Positions 33,400 through 45,900 of a stretch of 64,000 nucleotides of DNA are shown one piece after another. Numbering within the stretch: position 1 is the first letter of the stretch; every line of letters begins with the position of its first letter. The DNA is taken from assembly GCA_023055425.1 (NCBI GenBank), contig JALGPY010000007.1:16192001-16256000 (forward strand). The letters are read 5' to 3'. A model generated the notes under the pieces. That model saw only the letters and a program-made list of their open reading frames with translations. It was not told the origin of the DNA and did not search any database. A program made the position numbers and the translations under genes. The stretch comes from Linanthus parryae. Taxonomy: Eukaryota > Streptophyta > Magnoliopsida > Ericales > Polemoniaceae.

Positions 33400-33772
33400 T
33401 CAGGCGATCTTCGCTTCGATGGTTTTGGGCTTCTTCGGCTCTGGAGGCGGCAGCTTCTCCACCGTCATCGTCACCATCCTGGCACACGGCGGATATCTTA
33501 TCAGTGTCAGCATTCTCCGGCAACACAAACTACCTCATGAATTTTCTAACCCTCCTCTCCATCCTCACGTACTTGACCCCTTCTTCATAAATTGGGATAC
33601 TCCTTGACGTCGGCGACTGTCTCCTCCATGGACTTGGCGTCGCGGACGTAGGTGCGGGAAGGGTCGTGGCCAGACTTGTCGTTGCCCGAAGAAGAATCAT
33701 CTCTGCGATGTCTATCATATGCCGGAGGGTATTGAAGATGGGTGAATCGAGGCGGAAGATGAAGAAATCCAT
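33400..33772 (-). pseudogene. Captured class II cytosolic small heat-shock protein (HSP17-II-like), internally deleted
   Basis: The minus strand opens MDFFIFRLDSPIFNTLRHM, the typical start of plant class II sHSPs. After a frameshift it continues with RTYVRDAKSM and ADVKEYPN. It then jumps directly to [37 protein letters not shown] and, after another frameshift, the class II tail [16 protein letters not shown] with a TGA at 33402-33400. The core of the alpha-crystallin domain between EYPN and EEGVKY is missing, and a stop sits between KFMR and FVLPEN. Intact relatives are about 155-160 aa chaperones that hold unfolding proteins during heat stress; this copy cannot encode one. Its position inside MULE inverted repeats indicates transposon capture. 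Confidence 0.85.
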
Positions 33773-33918
33773 CTTTTGCTTGCAGATTTTTTGCGGTATT
33801 TGAGAGATTTGGAATACGAATCGAATTGGGTGAGTTCTTGCTTGTTTGATCTACGATGAGAGGGGAGGAGGGTTGGGAGAGTTCGTGGTAGTGATTTATG
33901 GTGGTGATGGGATAAAGT

Positions 33919-33926
33919 TTCTTGAA
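33919..33926 (-). promoter_or_regulatory. Heat-shock-element-like motif in the captured upstream region
   Basis: TTCTTGAA, the TTCnnGAA core of a heat shock element, extended by AAA/TTT partial units. It lies about 150 bp upstream of the pseudogene ATG and inside the same MULE, so part of the native promoter was probably captured with the gene. Short motifs of this kind also occur by chance. Confidence 0.4.
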
Positions 33927-34489
33927 ATGTGGCGAAGGACCTAATCCTGTTTATTTGATTATTATAGGGTTGGGGAGGGTTATACGGTCGGGTCGGGTTA
34001 GCAAGGGGTATGGGTGTTAAAAATTGCACAAAGACCCCTCGTTAGGTGACTAGGACGCCACGTGTAACTTCCGTCCACTTGATGTAACGACAGTTAGCGT
34101 TTGGTACCCCGACAAACGAAAATCCAAATTTTAGGACACATGGTGCACGATTTTTAAGTTTTGGAACCCACTTGCTGGTTTTTGAAAACTATGGGTACCT
34201 CCGGTGCAATATAGCTATTATATATGGCTATTCACGCGATCACTCACCTCACGAATACTCAAAGAAAGATGCGAAACATAAATTTAACGTGGTTGCTAGC
34301 TCAAATCGAGCTAACTACATTCACGCAGAAGAAAGACATTTATTTAATGAGTAGTAACGTCCAAAGATGCTTACATACGTTCATAGGACCCCAAATGATC
34401 CTTTTATAGCCCCCAAAACCGCCCCGCTACCATAAGGAAATATTACGATCCTTATTTTCCTCCTCCTGGATTGTCTTGGTGCGAAGCCC

Positions 34490-34931
34490 TGTTGGGGTTT
34501 GACTTCCAATCAAGTCGGCAAGGAAATCATAGTGGAAATATTTGTTTCCAAGTGTGAATTAGGAATGGTCAAAGTCAAATTCGGCAATCTAACCTTTGGG
34601 GCGGTTATTTGTTTGGCTTGCAGCCGAAGTAATCTCTTAGCCATGGAAATATATAGGCATTCTTTGGTACTTAGTAACATGCACACACACGACAGTTAGT
34701 TTCAAAAGCTTTGGTGTGGTGTGTGTCTGGTGGATTAATTCGGGTGGACGTCCTGGCCGTTCTGGCCACCTTGTGCATTGTAATCGGGTTCTCTTCTCAA
34801 TAAAATATATGGTTCTGCTCTTGGAGGTAGCTAGCAGGTTCATTACGAATTCGTTGGTGAACTACATTAAACATATGTCTTGTTCTTGATTCGCTTTATC
34901 GTTCTTGCTCGAATACCCCTAGGTTATAAGA
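34490..34931 (+). repeat. 5' LTR
   Basis: 442 bp. It includes the GTGCATTGTAATCGGGTTCT landmark near its middle. Confidence 0.85.
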
Positions 34932-35951
34932 AATTGCTATCAGAGACAGGTCAGCGGGACACCAGTTTTAACAAACTGGTAACAAAGCATGGGTTCCAAG
35001 ATAATGTGGAGCCAAGAGCCAGGGTTTCACATTTTTTTTGGAACTCAAAGCTAGGGTTTCGTGATTCAGGTGGAGTAGGCTATCGGGAGTAGGGTTTCGA
35101 GATTCCGCAAACAACGATGTCTGGTTTGGCGATCAAGATCGATCTGTTCGTGAGAGAGAAGCAGGTAAACCAACCATCTAAAGCCTCATGGATGGGGCTA
35201 TCCGGCCTTATTTTGGAGCAATCTGGCGGGCATCTGATTAGGCGTTAAAGGGATCTGGAAACTCCAGCTCGCATTCGGTACTGGCGCGGATCTGGCAGTT
35301 CACGCGCATCTGGCGTTCTGGAAATTGGCGTTCAGGCGCAATCCGGCTCTCGACGTGGAGCATCTAGCGTGAGTTGAATCTGGTTCTGGCTCATGCGTTG
35401 CAAGAACTCGTTGGATTTGGATTAACGGCATGGAGCACTAGCCCGTGAGATTTCTGGCACGCGTATCTGATCCTGGTTCTTGTGCGCATTATGCACGAGT
35501 TTGTTCTGGCGTCCATATGGTATTTGAGCGTGTAACATGACACACATTGAGCTCGCATCTGGTGTGATCTGTTTCTGACGAGCATCTGGCGCATCGGGCA
35601 TGACAAATGTTGGGGCACTCATCGCTAAGTGCATCGGGTCTGGCGCAATTGGGCACATTGGGAATACATTCGGTCCTGCTTTCTCAGTGAATGTATTCGA
35701 TTCTGGTTCAGGGTGGATCACTTGTTTTTGTTTCTGGAAGTGCAACCACATCGGGCGCAGCCGTTACAGGAACGCATGGTAGTTGGAGTAACTATTCGGC
35801 GGTTCAGGTTTTGCATATAGGTGTGGAACATCTGTTTAGGGAGGCGTGTTCGCTTCAGGTTCTGGGAGATGCATCCGATTTCTGGATTGAGGAAAGAAGC
35901 ACCAGGTTCCGATTTCGTGTTGCTGAGTTGATTCAAGTCAAGGTGGAGATT

Positions 35952-36399
35952 TGTTGGAGTTTGACTTGCAATCAAGTCGGCAAGGAAATCATAGTGGAAA
36001 CATTTGTTTCTAAGTGTGAATTGGGAATGGTCAAAGTCAAACTCGGCAACATAACCTTTGGGGCGGTGATTTATTTGGCTTGCAGCCAAAGTAATCTCTT
36101 AGCCATGGATATATATATATATATAAGCATTCTTTGGTACTCCGTAACATGCACACACACGGCAGTTAGTTTCAAAAGCTTTTGTGTGGTGTGTGTCTGG
36201 GGGGTTAATTCGGGTGGCCACCGTGGCTGTCCTGACCACGGTGTGCATTGTAATCGGGTTCTCTTCTCAATAAATATTTGGTTCTGGTCGTGGAGGTAGC
36301 TAGTGGGTTCGTTACGGATTCATTAGTGAACCACGTTAAATATGTGCCTCGTTCTTGTTTCGCTTCATGTTCTTGCTCGAATACCCCCAGATTATAACA
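35952..36399 (+). repeat. 3' LTR
   Basis: 448 bp, with a short AT expansion near 36110-36125 absent from the 5' copy. It ends ATTATAACA. Confidence 0.85.
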
Positions 36400-36407
36400 G
36401 ACCCGTT

Positions 36408-36594
36408 GTCTTCGTACGAAGACCCTTTCTTCGAAGACCCTTCGTGCGAAGAAAAATGTCTTCGTGTGAAGACTTTCTGTCTTTCCGTGCGAAGATCTTC
36501 TCACTTTGGGACAGCGAGCACTTTCACAAAGAGGCTATGATTTTGGCTAACTCTTTCGTCTTCGTACGGAGACTTCTTGTCTTCGTGCGAAGAC
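36408..36594. repeat. Cluster of 16-bp palindromes upstream of the CAD-family gene
   Basis: Perfect palindrome GTCTTCGTACGAAGAC (36408-36423), then TCTTCGAAGA (36428-36437), CTTCGTGCGAAG (36440-36451), GTCTTCGTGTGAAGAC (36458-36473), GTCTTCGTACGGAGAC (36558-36573) and GTCTTCGTGCGAAGAC (36579-36594). The spacing is irregular. The last copy ends about 340 bp before the ATG at 36936. This could be transposon debris or binding sites; no function is shown. Confidence 0.85.
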
Positions 36595-36599
36595 ACCGG

Positions 36600-36935
36600 G
36601 CTTCACTCTTCGTTACTCCTTTGAGTATCTTCTAAGCTTCAAGGCACTTCCCAGCAATAGCCTAGGAAAAATACACATTTTTACATGACTATCTTCTATC
36701 TACCACTCACTCCACTCTGAGTGTTTTAAAAATATATGTCGTTTAGAGCTTCTTGTATCATTTGTGTCATCTTCTCTAAAAACACACAAAAATCACTCTC
36801 CATAACCATTCAAAAATTTCTCATTTCTCATTATTGCCAGCCCTGTACGTGTTTTCTGCCTCTAACCTCCAATCTTCTCCATTTCCACATACTGCAACCA
36901 TTATTTACTCTCTCTCTCTGGCACAATTGTTTGTA
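36600..36935 (+). promoter_or_regulatory. Proximal promoter and 5' leader of the CAD-family gene (putative)
   Basis: AT-rich, with a weak TATA-like AAAAATATAT (about 36727) and a CT-rich run (TCTCTCTCTCTC near 36909-36920) just before the ATG, a common plant core-promoter or leader feature. The transcription start is not determinable here. Confidence 0.35.
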
Positions 36936-39900
36936 ATGGCGAAATCTCCAGAGACAGAGCACCCAGTGAGGGCAGTTGGATGGGCAGCAAGAGACACATC
37001 AGGAGTTCTCTCTCCCTTCAATTTCTCAAGAAGGTACTCACCTTCCACTTCTTTTGTGCATTTCATCGTCTTTTATCATTGTGGCTTCTTGAGAGAATGA
37101 GTTCCTTCCTTGTTCGTCGTGGTGATTTTCAGGGAAACAGGAGATGATGACGTTAGGCTCAAGGTTCTCTACTGCGGGATATGCCACACCGATCTTCACT
37201 GCGTTAAGAACGAATGGGGCTCCACCACTTATCCAATCGTCCCTGGGTACTTGAGCTCTTAATCTTCAGTGTTTTAACTACCAAATGTTAGAATGTTTTT
37301 CTAAATTTATATATCGGTTTGTTCTTCAATGGATTCTAGTGCTTATCAGTGGCGGAGGTAGAACTGATAAATGGAAGCGGCACTAAAAAATTATTATTAA
37401 GGAACAACCAAGACTGCAAAAAAAAATCACGAAACTGTTTTCTCATTTTCAACAAAATTAAGCTATATAATAAAACAGATGATAACCCAGCCCTCAGGGA
37501 ACTACCAGACGAATAATACAAAATTGGAATAAAAAAAAATTATAAGCTCTTATTGTGATTTCAGTTGTTTGCTGTATTTTATTCCGAAGAAAACTGAAAA
37601 CACCCGGTAAATATTTTTGATACATTTTTACTCTTTCCCACTAATAATTTTATATTTTCGTATCAACCTTTATATTATTACAAAATAGTTAAATTGGCAG
37701 TGTAGATTTCGACCCAAAAGAAAAAATAGCCATGTTAGAGTAAAAAAGATCTTTCAATAGTTTGGGGTATAAAATTTATGAGAACTCTTCAAAATAGAGG
37801 TCACATGCCATAGTTCTCAAAATTCTCCCACTACTAAATGCAGTCCCTATGAATTTAATGTGAATTCAAATTTAATGTATTTAAATGGTTCCGAGAAATA
37901 TTGTAGTCCGAATATTTTAATAGTGGTGTCATAAAAGTCCACCAAACGAATGGATACTAGCTTAGTGGTAGATTGATTGAAGACCCTGCATGAGATTTCA
38001 GGTTTAAACCTGACTATATGACGTTACTCTATAAAAAAAATCATGCAACAAATTTTCAAAACATATTTTAGTAAGACCTCTGATCCAATGGTTGAGATAA
38101 ATTAATTCTACGGTCCAAAAGACATTTCGGTTTTTTGAAACTTGAAATTGTCCTAATTTGTTATATAGATAGCACGGTTGACACTCAAATATCTTTTGCA
38201 CCGTTAGATTACTATGATCAGAATCATTGAATTGGTGCTGAAAATTACTTTTTTCTTAAAAAATATGAGAGGAAATTATTAAAGAAAATTTGCAATTTTC
38301 ATTTATTATAGGGGCTACATAACATTTTACTTTTAGAAATATCTTTGAAAAAGTGGAGAAACATTTAACCCGTCACTATTTCCTATGGACCATAACATTT
38401 GCAGTAGATAGAATTTCAAAAGTTAGGGCATATTACCATAATTTTTTAGTATTCCCAAATTCTATTATTATTTAGGTTTCAGAACCTTCAAAAATAGGTA
38501 AAAATAATAAAAACTGTTCCAATTTTTTCTTTCATTTGTTTTAATGTTAGTTTGGTAGTGTCCCTACGGCACATGTAATCATCTAGTAACACACAAAAAC
38601 TTGAGATACGACCGTAACATGTTGCTTCAAATATAAACTCATTTGAATACATACTGCATATTCCATCACTGAATACATGTTTGGGAACCTGGAGTTTAAT
38701 CCGTTTAGATTGAGATCAATCTTTTAATTTAATTCCGTTTGTTATGACAGAAAATTTTGCTGAAAATCTCAAAATTAAAATAATCATAGTGAAATTGTAG
38801 AATGTCTAATAGTGGGGATTATGCGGCTGGAAATCTCAAAATAATAATTATTATAATGTGTTTATAACATTAGCATGATGGAAGTTCGTTTATAAGTTGG
38901 TGCATTCCAGTAATTGGCTATATTATCTCTTTACATTTTGTTAAATAGATCAAATTAACTATCTAAAATTTCAGCTCATACTAAACAATTTGGATTTTCA
39001 GTTCAGCTGAATATTCACCCATATTTTTTTCAGTCGATTTTTCAAATTTACAGCTGATGCCAAACAGGGCTTGTATCATTGTTGTTAATATAGAAACTGG
39101 ATAATATTGACGTTCTTTTGGTGGATAAAATCTTTTTTTGTGAAAAAATTTAATTTAAATATGTGAAAATAGGTGTAAGTTGCAATATTGAAACAATCCA
39201 ATATTAGTGATACAATATGCCGGCGGTTTGGATAGAACCGCTGGCAAAGGCACCACTCTTTACCAGTGGTTGGTCTATTTACCAACGGTTCATGTAACCC
39301 CCGCTGCCATAGAAACCGCAGGCTAATCCTTTGTTTCTTGTGGTGTTGGTCTCAGTCATGCCGGTTGAATTATGGGGCACAAACTGTTCGGTTCGGTGCG
39401 GTTTGAGAAGAAACAATCTTAACCTCGAGTACTGTTCCTTAGTCTCGATTTAGTTTTGTCTCGGTCTCGGTTTTAGGCGGTTCTGTCAAAACCAACTATT
39501 TTCATATTAATACACATTGTAACTTAAAATAAGATACTAAGCCTGGAAAAGAAATAATGTGAACATCTTTCTAATGTTAGAGAATAAAGTATACTCAATT
39601 GAATTTACAACCATTTTCTTGATATTCTAAGAATATTTGACGAAAAAATAAGGAAAAACTAAAATAATATGAACAAAACTTCACTATTTACATGAGAGAT
39701 TAATAATACTATATTTTGGATGCACGAATTCTATGCTATATGTTTCAATTTTGTCTGCTTTGTGTTTTGAACACTTTGTGCTAGGTTAGGTTTATTTATG
39801 TCCGATTAAGCTCAGTTCGATTCAGTTTGCGGTTTTTCCAATTTCAACATTCATCCCTAAGTTGAATATAATATGCCCAAACCTCGAGGGAGGTTTAAGT

Positions 39901-42900
39901 AATTTACTAAAATGCAAACGTTTTAGAGCAAAATTGCATTAGTGTTACCATATTAGATGTTCTATTACACTCTCATACCCATGTTTTCAATATTGGCATC
40001 GGCAGTATTCACATTTTAAAATTATTGCACCGGTGGTACGTGTCACTAACGTAAGTGATTTTGGTTTTCTGCAAAGAAAAAATTGCACAAGTAGTACCCA
40101 TATTTACAACTTTATTATTATAGTTTGGTACCCATATTTTTAGATTTGACATTATTAATACCCAAAATTTTATTTTTGTTATAAAATTGGTACCCTCAAC
40201 TGCAGTAATGATCATAATACCCTTAAATGATCATATGTTATACTCCCTCCGTCCCGCAAAGATAGTTTATTTTTGAAACTACAATTTTTTTTGGAGACAT
40301 GCAATTAATACTATCCACTACAAGTTGTTGGAATGTTATTTCCACTATTATCCCTAATTTTGTTTTCTCTAAGTCTAGGTGCATTGAATATGAAAGGGTA
40401 GTATTGTAACTTCATTATATTTTTTACCTTAAAAATATAAGTGGACAATCATTTTGGGACAGACTAAAATAGAAATATGGACTGTCTTTGCGAGACGGAG
40501 GTGGTAATGCTCTTTGATTCATTGAAGAACCAATTAATGATCCTCCTTTAATACCACGTCTTATATTATTTTTAAAAGGTTTGTATCTTTATTATTTTTT
40601 TGTCATTTTTTGTATTTTTGGTAGAAGTCATCTTTTAAATTCAGTCAAAAAGAATTCCAGGCCAGAATGGAGTTTAGTTAATTAAATTAGCATGAAAAAG
40701 ATTCACATAATAAAAAAATTAGGGTAACATATAACCTTCAAACATTCTTTCTTGAATAAACTCAGATGTTATTTTTCTTCCATAAGTGTCATATAAGTTT
40801 GATTCTTTATAAACAAAAAAAAAATGAAAATTTTTATAAAATAAAATGTTAACGAACTTATATACATGTTTGTTTGACCAAAAAAAACTTATAAACATGT
40901 TTACGATAGTATTAAACTTATTTATTTTTTTACTTAATTAAATAAGTATGATCAAGAATTAGATACCCACAGCACAGTAATTATATTGTCTATAATCCCT
41001 TTTTAGTATTCACACTTTTCGTTAGCCTGCGGTTAAACACTTGGGTTACATGTGTTTCTAAACATAAGATAATTAAATTTTAAGTTTGCATATCAAAAAT
41101 AACATGTAAATAATATAAAAATTAAATAATTAAATGTTAAGTTTGTATTCAAATATAAAAGATAAATACTATTAACATCTCGTTAGATCTCGTGTAAGTC
41201 GTAAATATTACTAGTAATACATTTTTACGGAAACAACCAGATATACTCTTATCTCCTATAATAGAACTTACTATTAGTTAACTAATCACCATATACATAT
41301 TTTTCATTTATGTAATCTTATCAGGAACGAAGAAATTGAAATAGGATAGTCTAAAAACTGAATTGATTGACCTGGGAAGGCTCAGGGTGGATCATTTTAT
41401 CTTGTGATCCATGGACCTGTCCTTACCCGACTCGTAAACCGACTGAAACTATTAAAAAATAAAACTTTCATTTTATTACAATGAAGGACATATAAAAGCA
41501 TCTAATTCTCCAATACCCCCGCTCAAGCTAGAGCATGGATGTGCAGTACACCCGCTGGAGAAGGGGGATGAAGATGGTGGAAGGCAGAGCTTTTGTCAAC
41601 AAATCAGCAAGTTGATGGGCAGCAGAGATGTGACTGACCTCCAGGCGACCAGCTTGCACCAAATCCCTAACCACATGACAATCTATTTCGATGTGCTTGG
41701 TACGATCGTGGAAGACCGGATTCTGCGCAATTTGAATAGCTGATTTGCTATCACAAAGGACAATTGGTGGCTTGGAAAATCAACTCCAAGATCATGGAAT
41801 AGATATGTGAGCCACTGTAAGTCACTAGTAACTACAGCAAGACAACGATATTCAGCTTCAGCAGAGCTACGAGCAACAACATATTGTTTCTTTGAGCGCC
41901 AAAAAATGAGAGAATCACCCAAGTAAATCAGATAGCCAGAGGTAGAACGTCACGAATCCACACAGCCGGCCCAATCTGAATCGGCATAAGCTGTAAGTTT
42001 TAGAAGAGAACTGGAAGAGAAGAAGAGACCATGACCAGAAGTTCCTTTGAGATACTTGACGACTTGATGAGCTGCTTGCAAGTGTAAATTTATAGGTCTG
42101 GAACTGAACTGACTCATCTTAGAAATAGAAAAACTCAAATCAGGAGGAGATTGGCATAAATAGAGGAGTCTCCCCACTAGTCTTCTATAAGAACTAGTGC
42201 CTTCGTCTGATAAACGATCACCACTGTGTATGCTCAACTTGATGTCTGGATCCATAGGAACGGAGGAAGCCTTGCATCCTATGAAACATGTATCTTTCAG
42301 AATATCAAGAATGAATTTCTTTTGGCGGAGATTGATGCCATTAACACTACAAGAGACCTCAAAACCAAGAAAATACTTCAAATCACCAAGATCCTTATCT
42401 TGAATCGCTGATTTAATAACATCTTGAAAGCATCTAATTCTTCCAAATTCGATCCAGCCAAGACAATATCGTCAACATATACTAGTAGAGCCATGAAACC
42501 AGAAGCAGCGTCCTTGGTGAACAGGCTATAATCTGACTTCGATTGAACAAACCCAAGAGAAGTGAGAGTGGTGGCGAACTTGCTAAACCACTGTCTCGAG
42601 GCTTGTTTTAGACCATATATCGACTTCACCACTTTGCAAACTACAGTGGAGGAACTAGGAGAGTGTGGAGGAGAGTACTCTGGTGGGAGTTCCATGTAAA
42701 TCCCCGTGAAGGAACGCATTGTTAACATCCATTTGTAGCAAATGCCATCCTTTAATCGCAGCAAGAGCCATGAGGAATTTAACAATAGGAATCTTAACAA
42801 CCGGAGAGAATGTATCAAAATAGTCAACTCCTCCCGTCTGAGTGTAACTTTTAGCAACGAGTCGTGCTTTATACCTTTCGACTGTACCATCAACTTTCAA

Positions 42901-45900
42901 TTTAACCTTATAAACCCATTCACATCCTATAGTCTTCTGACCTTCTGGTAGAGTGGTCAAAACCCAGGTATTATTATGCTCTAGAGCTGCTAACTCATCA
43001 ATCATAGCTTGTTTCCACAAAGGGTCCAATCTAGCTTGATTATAAGTGTGAGGTTCAAGGGGTATTTCTGAGTGAGTTGCAGGGAGAATAAAAGTTATTT
43101 TGAGAGAATTTTCCAAAGTGGCATAGGACTTATGTTTACCAGGAATTGCAATAAAATAATCTCGGAGATGTTTGGGTAGATTCTTAGCCATGGTAGATGC
43201 CCTTGTAACATGTGATTCTCTTGGAATTTTCGGGGCAATTAGATGCTCATGAGACGAGGCAGGACGCATGTCGTCTGCAGGAGTAGGAAAGGAAACTTCT
43301 CTTTAAACTTGCTGAATGCGATATGTAGAATGTGTGACTGGAGAGTGAAGCTCATATTCATCCATTTCAGTAACACCATGAGGAAGAGAAATAATTATGG
43401 GAGAAGTAGTGGCCTTTATTAAGAAAGGAAACTCCGATTCATAGACGACAATATCTCTAGAAACCGGAAAATGACAAGTGTCCAGTTTGTAGACCTTATA
43501 ACCTTTCATGCCGAAAATGTAACCTACAAAGACACACTTATAAGCTCTTTGATCAAACTTACTTCTCCCATTCTTTAGAGTAGACACATAGCATAAACAA
43601 CCAAAAGTTTTGAGGCTAGAATACTCAGGCGGTACCTTGTATATCAGCTCATAAGGGGACTTGTTTCCGAGAACTATAGATGGAGTTCTGTTGATTAGAT
43701 AAGTAGCTGTGAGGATACAATCACCCCAAAAATATAAAGGTAATCCCAACTGAAATTTCAAAGCCCTTGCAACATTGAGTAAACGTGGTGTTTCCTCTCG
43801 ACCACATAATTCTGTTGTGGAGTGTCAACACATGAAAGCTGGTGAATGATTCCCTTCTTTGCACAAAAATAAATTATTGCTAAATCATTTTCATTGTCCG
43901 ATCTGAATGCTTCAATCTTGCACTTATATTGAGTTTCAACAAATTGATAGAACTGTGTGATCAAGGCAGTAGATTCTGACTTTGCCTTCATGAAATAGGT
44001 CCACGTATTTCTACTATAGTCATCGACTATAGTCAGAAAATAGGAATGCCCTGCGTAAGTGCTGACCTCGTAGGGGCCCCAAACATCAAAATGAATCAGG
44101 GAAAAAGGCTTTGTAGATTTATGAGTTGACTCCGGAAATGGTAGTCTTCTTTGTTTAGCAAGAGGACAAATAGAACAAGGTGCCGAATCTCCTTGTTTGT
44201 AGTGCAATAAAGGAGACAAAAGTTGCAACGTCTTGTCTGATAAATGCCCTAATCTCTTGTGCCATGTATCATGTGAAACATTGAGTTGGGCATGGAATGT
44301 TGCAGCTTGATGAAGCTTGAGCTCTGACTCAATCAAGTATAAATCTCCCATTCTATTCCCAACACCCAACTTCAAGTGAGTGTCAAGTTCTTTAATAACA
44401 CACTTGTCTCTAGTGCATAAACAATAGCAAGGTAGAGTGCTTGTCAGCTTAGAAACTGAAATCAAGTTGAAGTGAAATTCTGGAACACACAGAACATTCT
44501 TGAGAATGAAGAGATGTGAAAACTTCACAGTCACAATGTGTGTAACCCGAATCTTATTTCCGTTAGGGAGATGCAAAAAAGTATCTTTAACAGTAGAAGC
44601 TTCATAAAAAGTCATCCAATAATCTACACATGTGGTCAGTGCACCACTATCCACTATCCACGTGTGAGAGAATGCATCCTCCTCATGACGTAGTGTGCTT
44701 AATGTATAAGAAGCAACAACTCCTCCAAGAAAATGATCCGGCATGTAAAGTGGTGTTTCCTTAAGAGCCATGTTTACATTGTGAGTATGCGAAGAACTGG
44801 CAGAACAATCATCAGTGCGTGACGGACTAACATTACCACTGACTTGACTGTTCAAGTATGAGATAAGTTGAGCACATTGAGCTTGAGTAAGAGGAAGTGA
44901 AGAGTTAGAAGCACTTCTCTCAGAGACAGACTTATCCAGAGAATTGTAGCTAACCACGGACTCTGAATTGACATGATGGGCTTGATTCTTATGCTTACTC
45001 TTGAAGTTCGCCGGATGCCCATGTAGCTTCCAGCATTTCTCCTCAACATGGCCAACACCGTCACAATAAGTACACACAAGTTTTTCCCGTCTTCCCGAGA
45101 ACCTGTTATGAGGATGCACATTGTTAAAATTATAGTGTCCACCATTACTTGACCCGGGATGTGCTTGAGTCCTTCCTTGTGATCTCAATGGTTCATTAAA
45201 GTTTGTAAATAATTTTCCTTGCTCACTTCGTCCCAACATAGCCATTGGGGGTGCTTCTGCAATGCGAGAATTGATCTGTGATTGTCTCTCCCGTTGTACA
45301 ACTTTAGCGAATACTTTGCTAAGTGATGGCAAAGGCCCACTAAGAAGTAACTGATCTCTAACAGAACTGAATTCATCATTGAGACCCATTAGAAACTGCA
45401 ATATCCGCTCCACTTCTTGAGCATCTATAATAGATTGAAGTACTCCACATCTACATGTTTACAACACGCCACAGGAACATATTGGTAAGGGTTTATACTG
45501 TGAAAGTTCATCCTATAGTGCTCTGAGTCTAGTGAAATAAGTAGTCACAGATTGCTCCCCTTGTCTCAGAACTGCAATAGACTTTGTCAATTGAAAAATT
45601 CTAGGGCGATTCTTCTGTGAATATCTATCATTCAAATCAAACCACATCTCCATGGAAGTAGATTTGTACACTATACTGCTAGCAATCTCCTTAGACACTG
45701 AATTTAAAATCCATGACATTATCATATTATCACCCCGAACCCAAAGCTTGAAGAATTCATCTCCTGGATCAGGTTCTAGTATCGTCCCATCAACAAACCC
45801 TAATTTATGCCTAGCTTCAAAGCGAATGTCATAGATCGCTTCCATGTAATATAGTTATCACCGTTTAAGACTTGTGTAACAAAAATTGTACCTGGGTTAT

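Larger units (their letters stand above)
33162..34212. mobile_element. Pack-MULE carrying a captured small heat-shock protein gene
   Basis: Inverted repeats of about 180 bp (33162-33342 and 34020-34212) share blocks such as AATCGTGCACCA, ACGTGGCGTC and GGTCTTTGTGCAATTTTTA. Their outer ends (TTGCTCCTAGGTACCCA / TTGCACCGGAGGTACCCA) relate them to the MULE at 2222-3490 and the single end at 39925-40212. The GC-rich interior is a rearranged piece of a cellular gene (see 33400-33772). A clear 9-bp TSD was not found, so the outer edges are good to a few bases only. Confidence 0.8.
34490..36399 (+). mobile_element. Non-autonomous LTR retrotransposon (TRIM/LARD, Copia-type)
   Basis: LTRs 34490-34931 and 35952-36399 begin TGTTGGRGTTTGACTT and share their full length. 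A decayed tRNA-iMet primer site (GCTATCAGAGA) follows the first, and a purine tract (AAGGTGGAGA) precedes the second. Flanking AGCCC / GACCC is at best a diverged TSD. The 1-kb interior begins with a short frame at 35117 (MSGLAIKIDLFVREKQ) reminiscent of a Copia gag N-terminus, then becomes a string of degenerate GCATCTGGCG-like motifs without coding potential. Confidence 0.85.
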
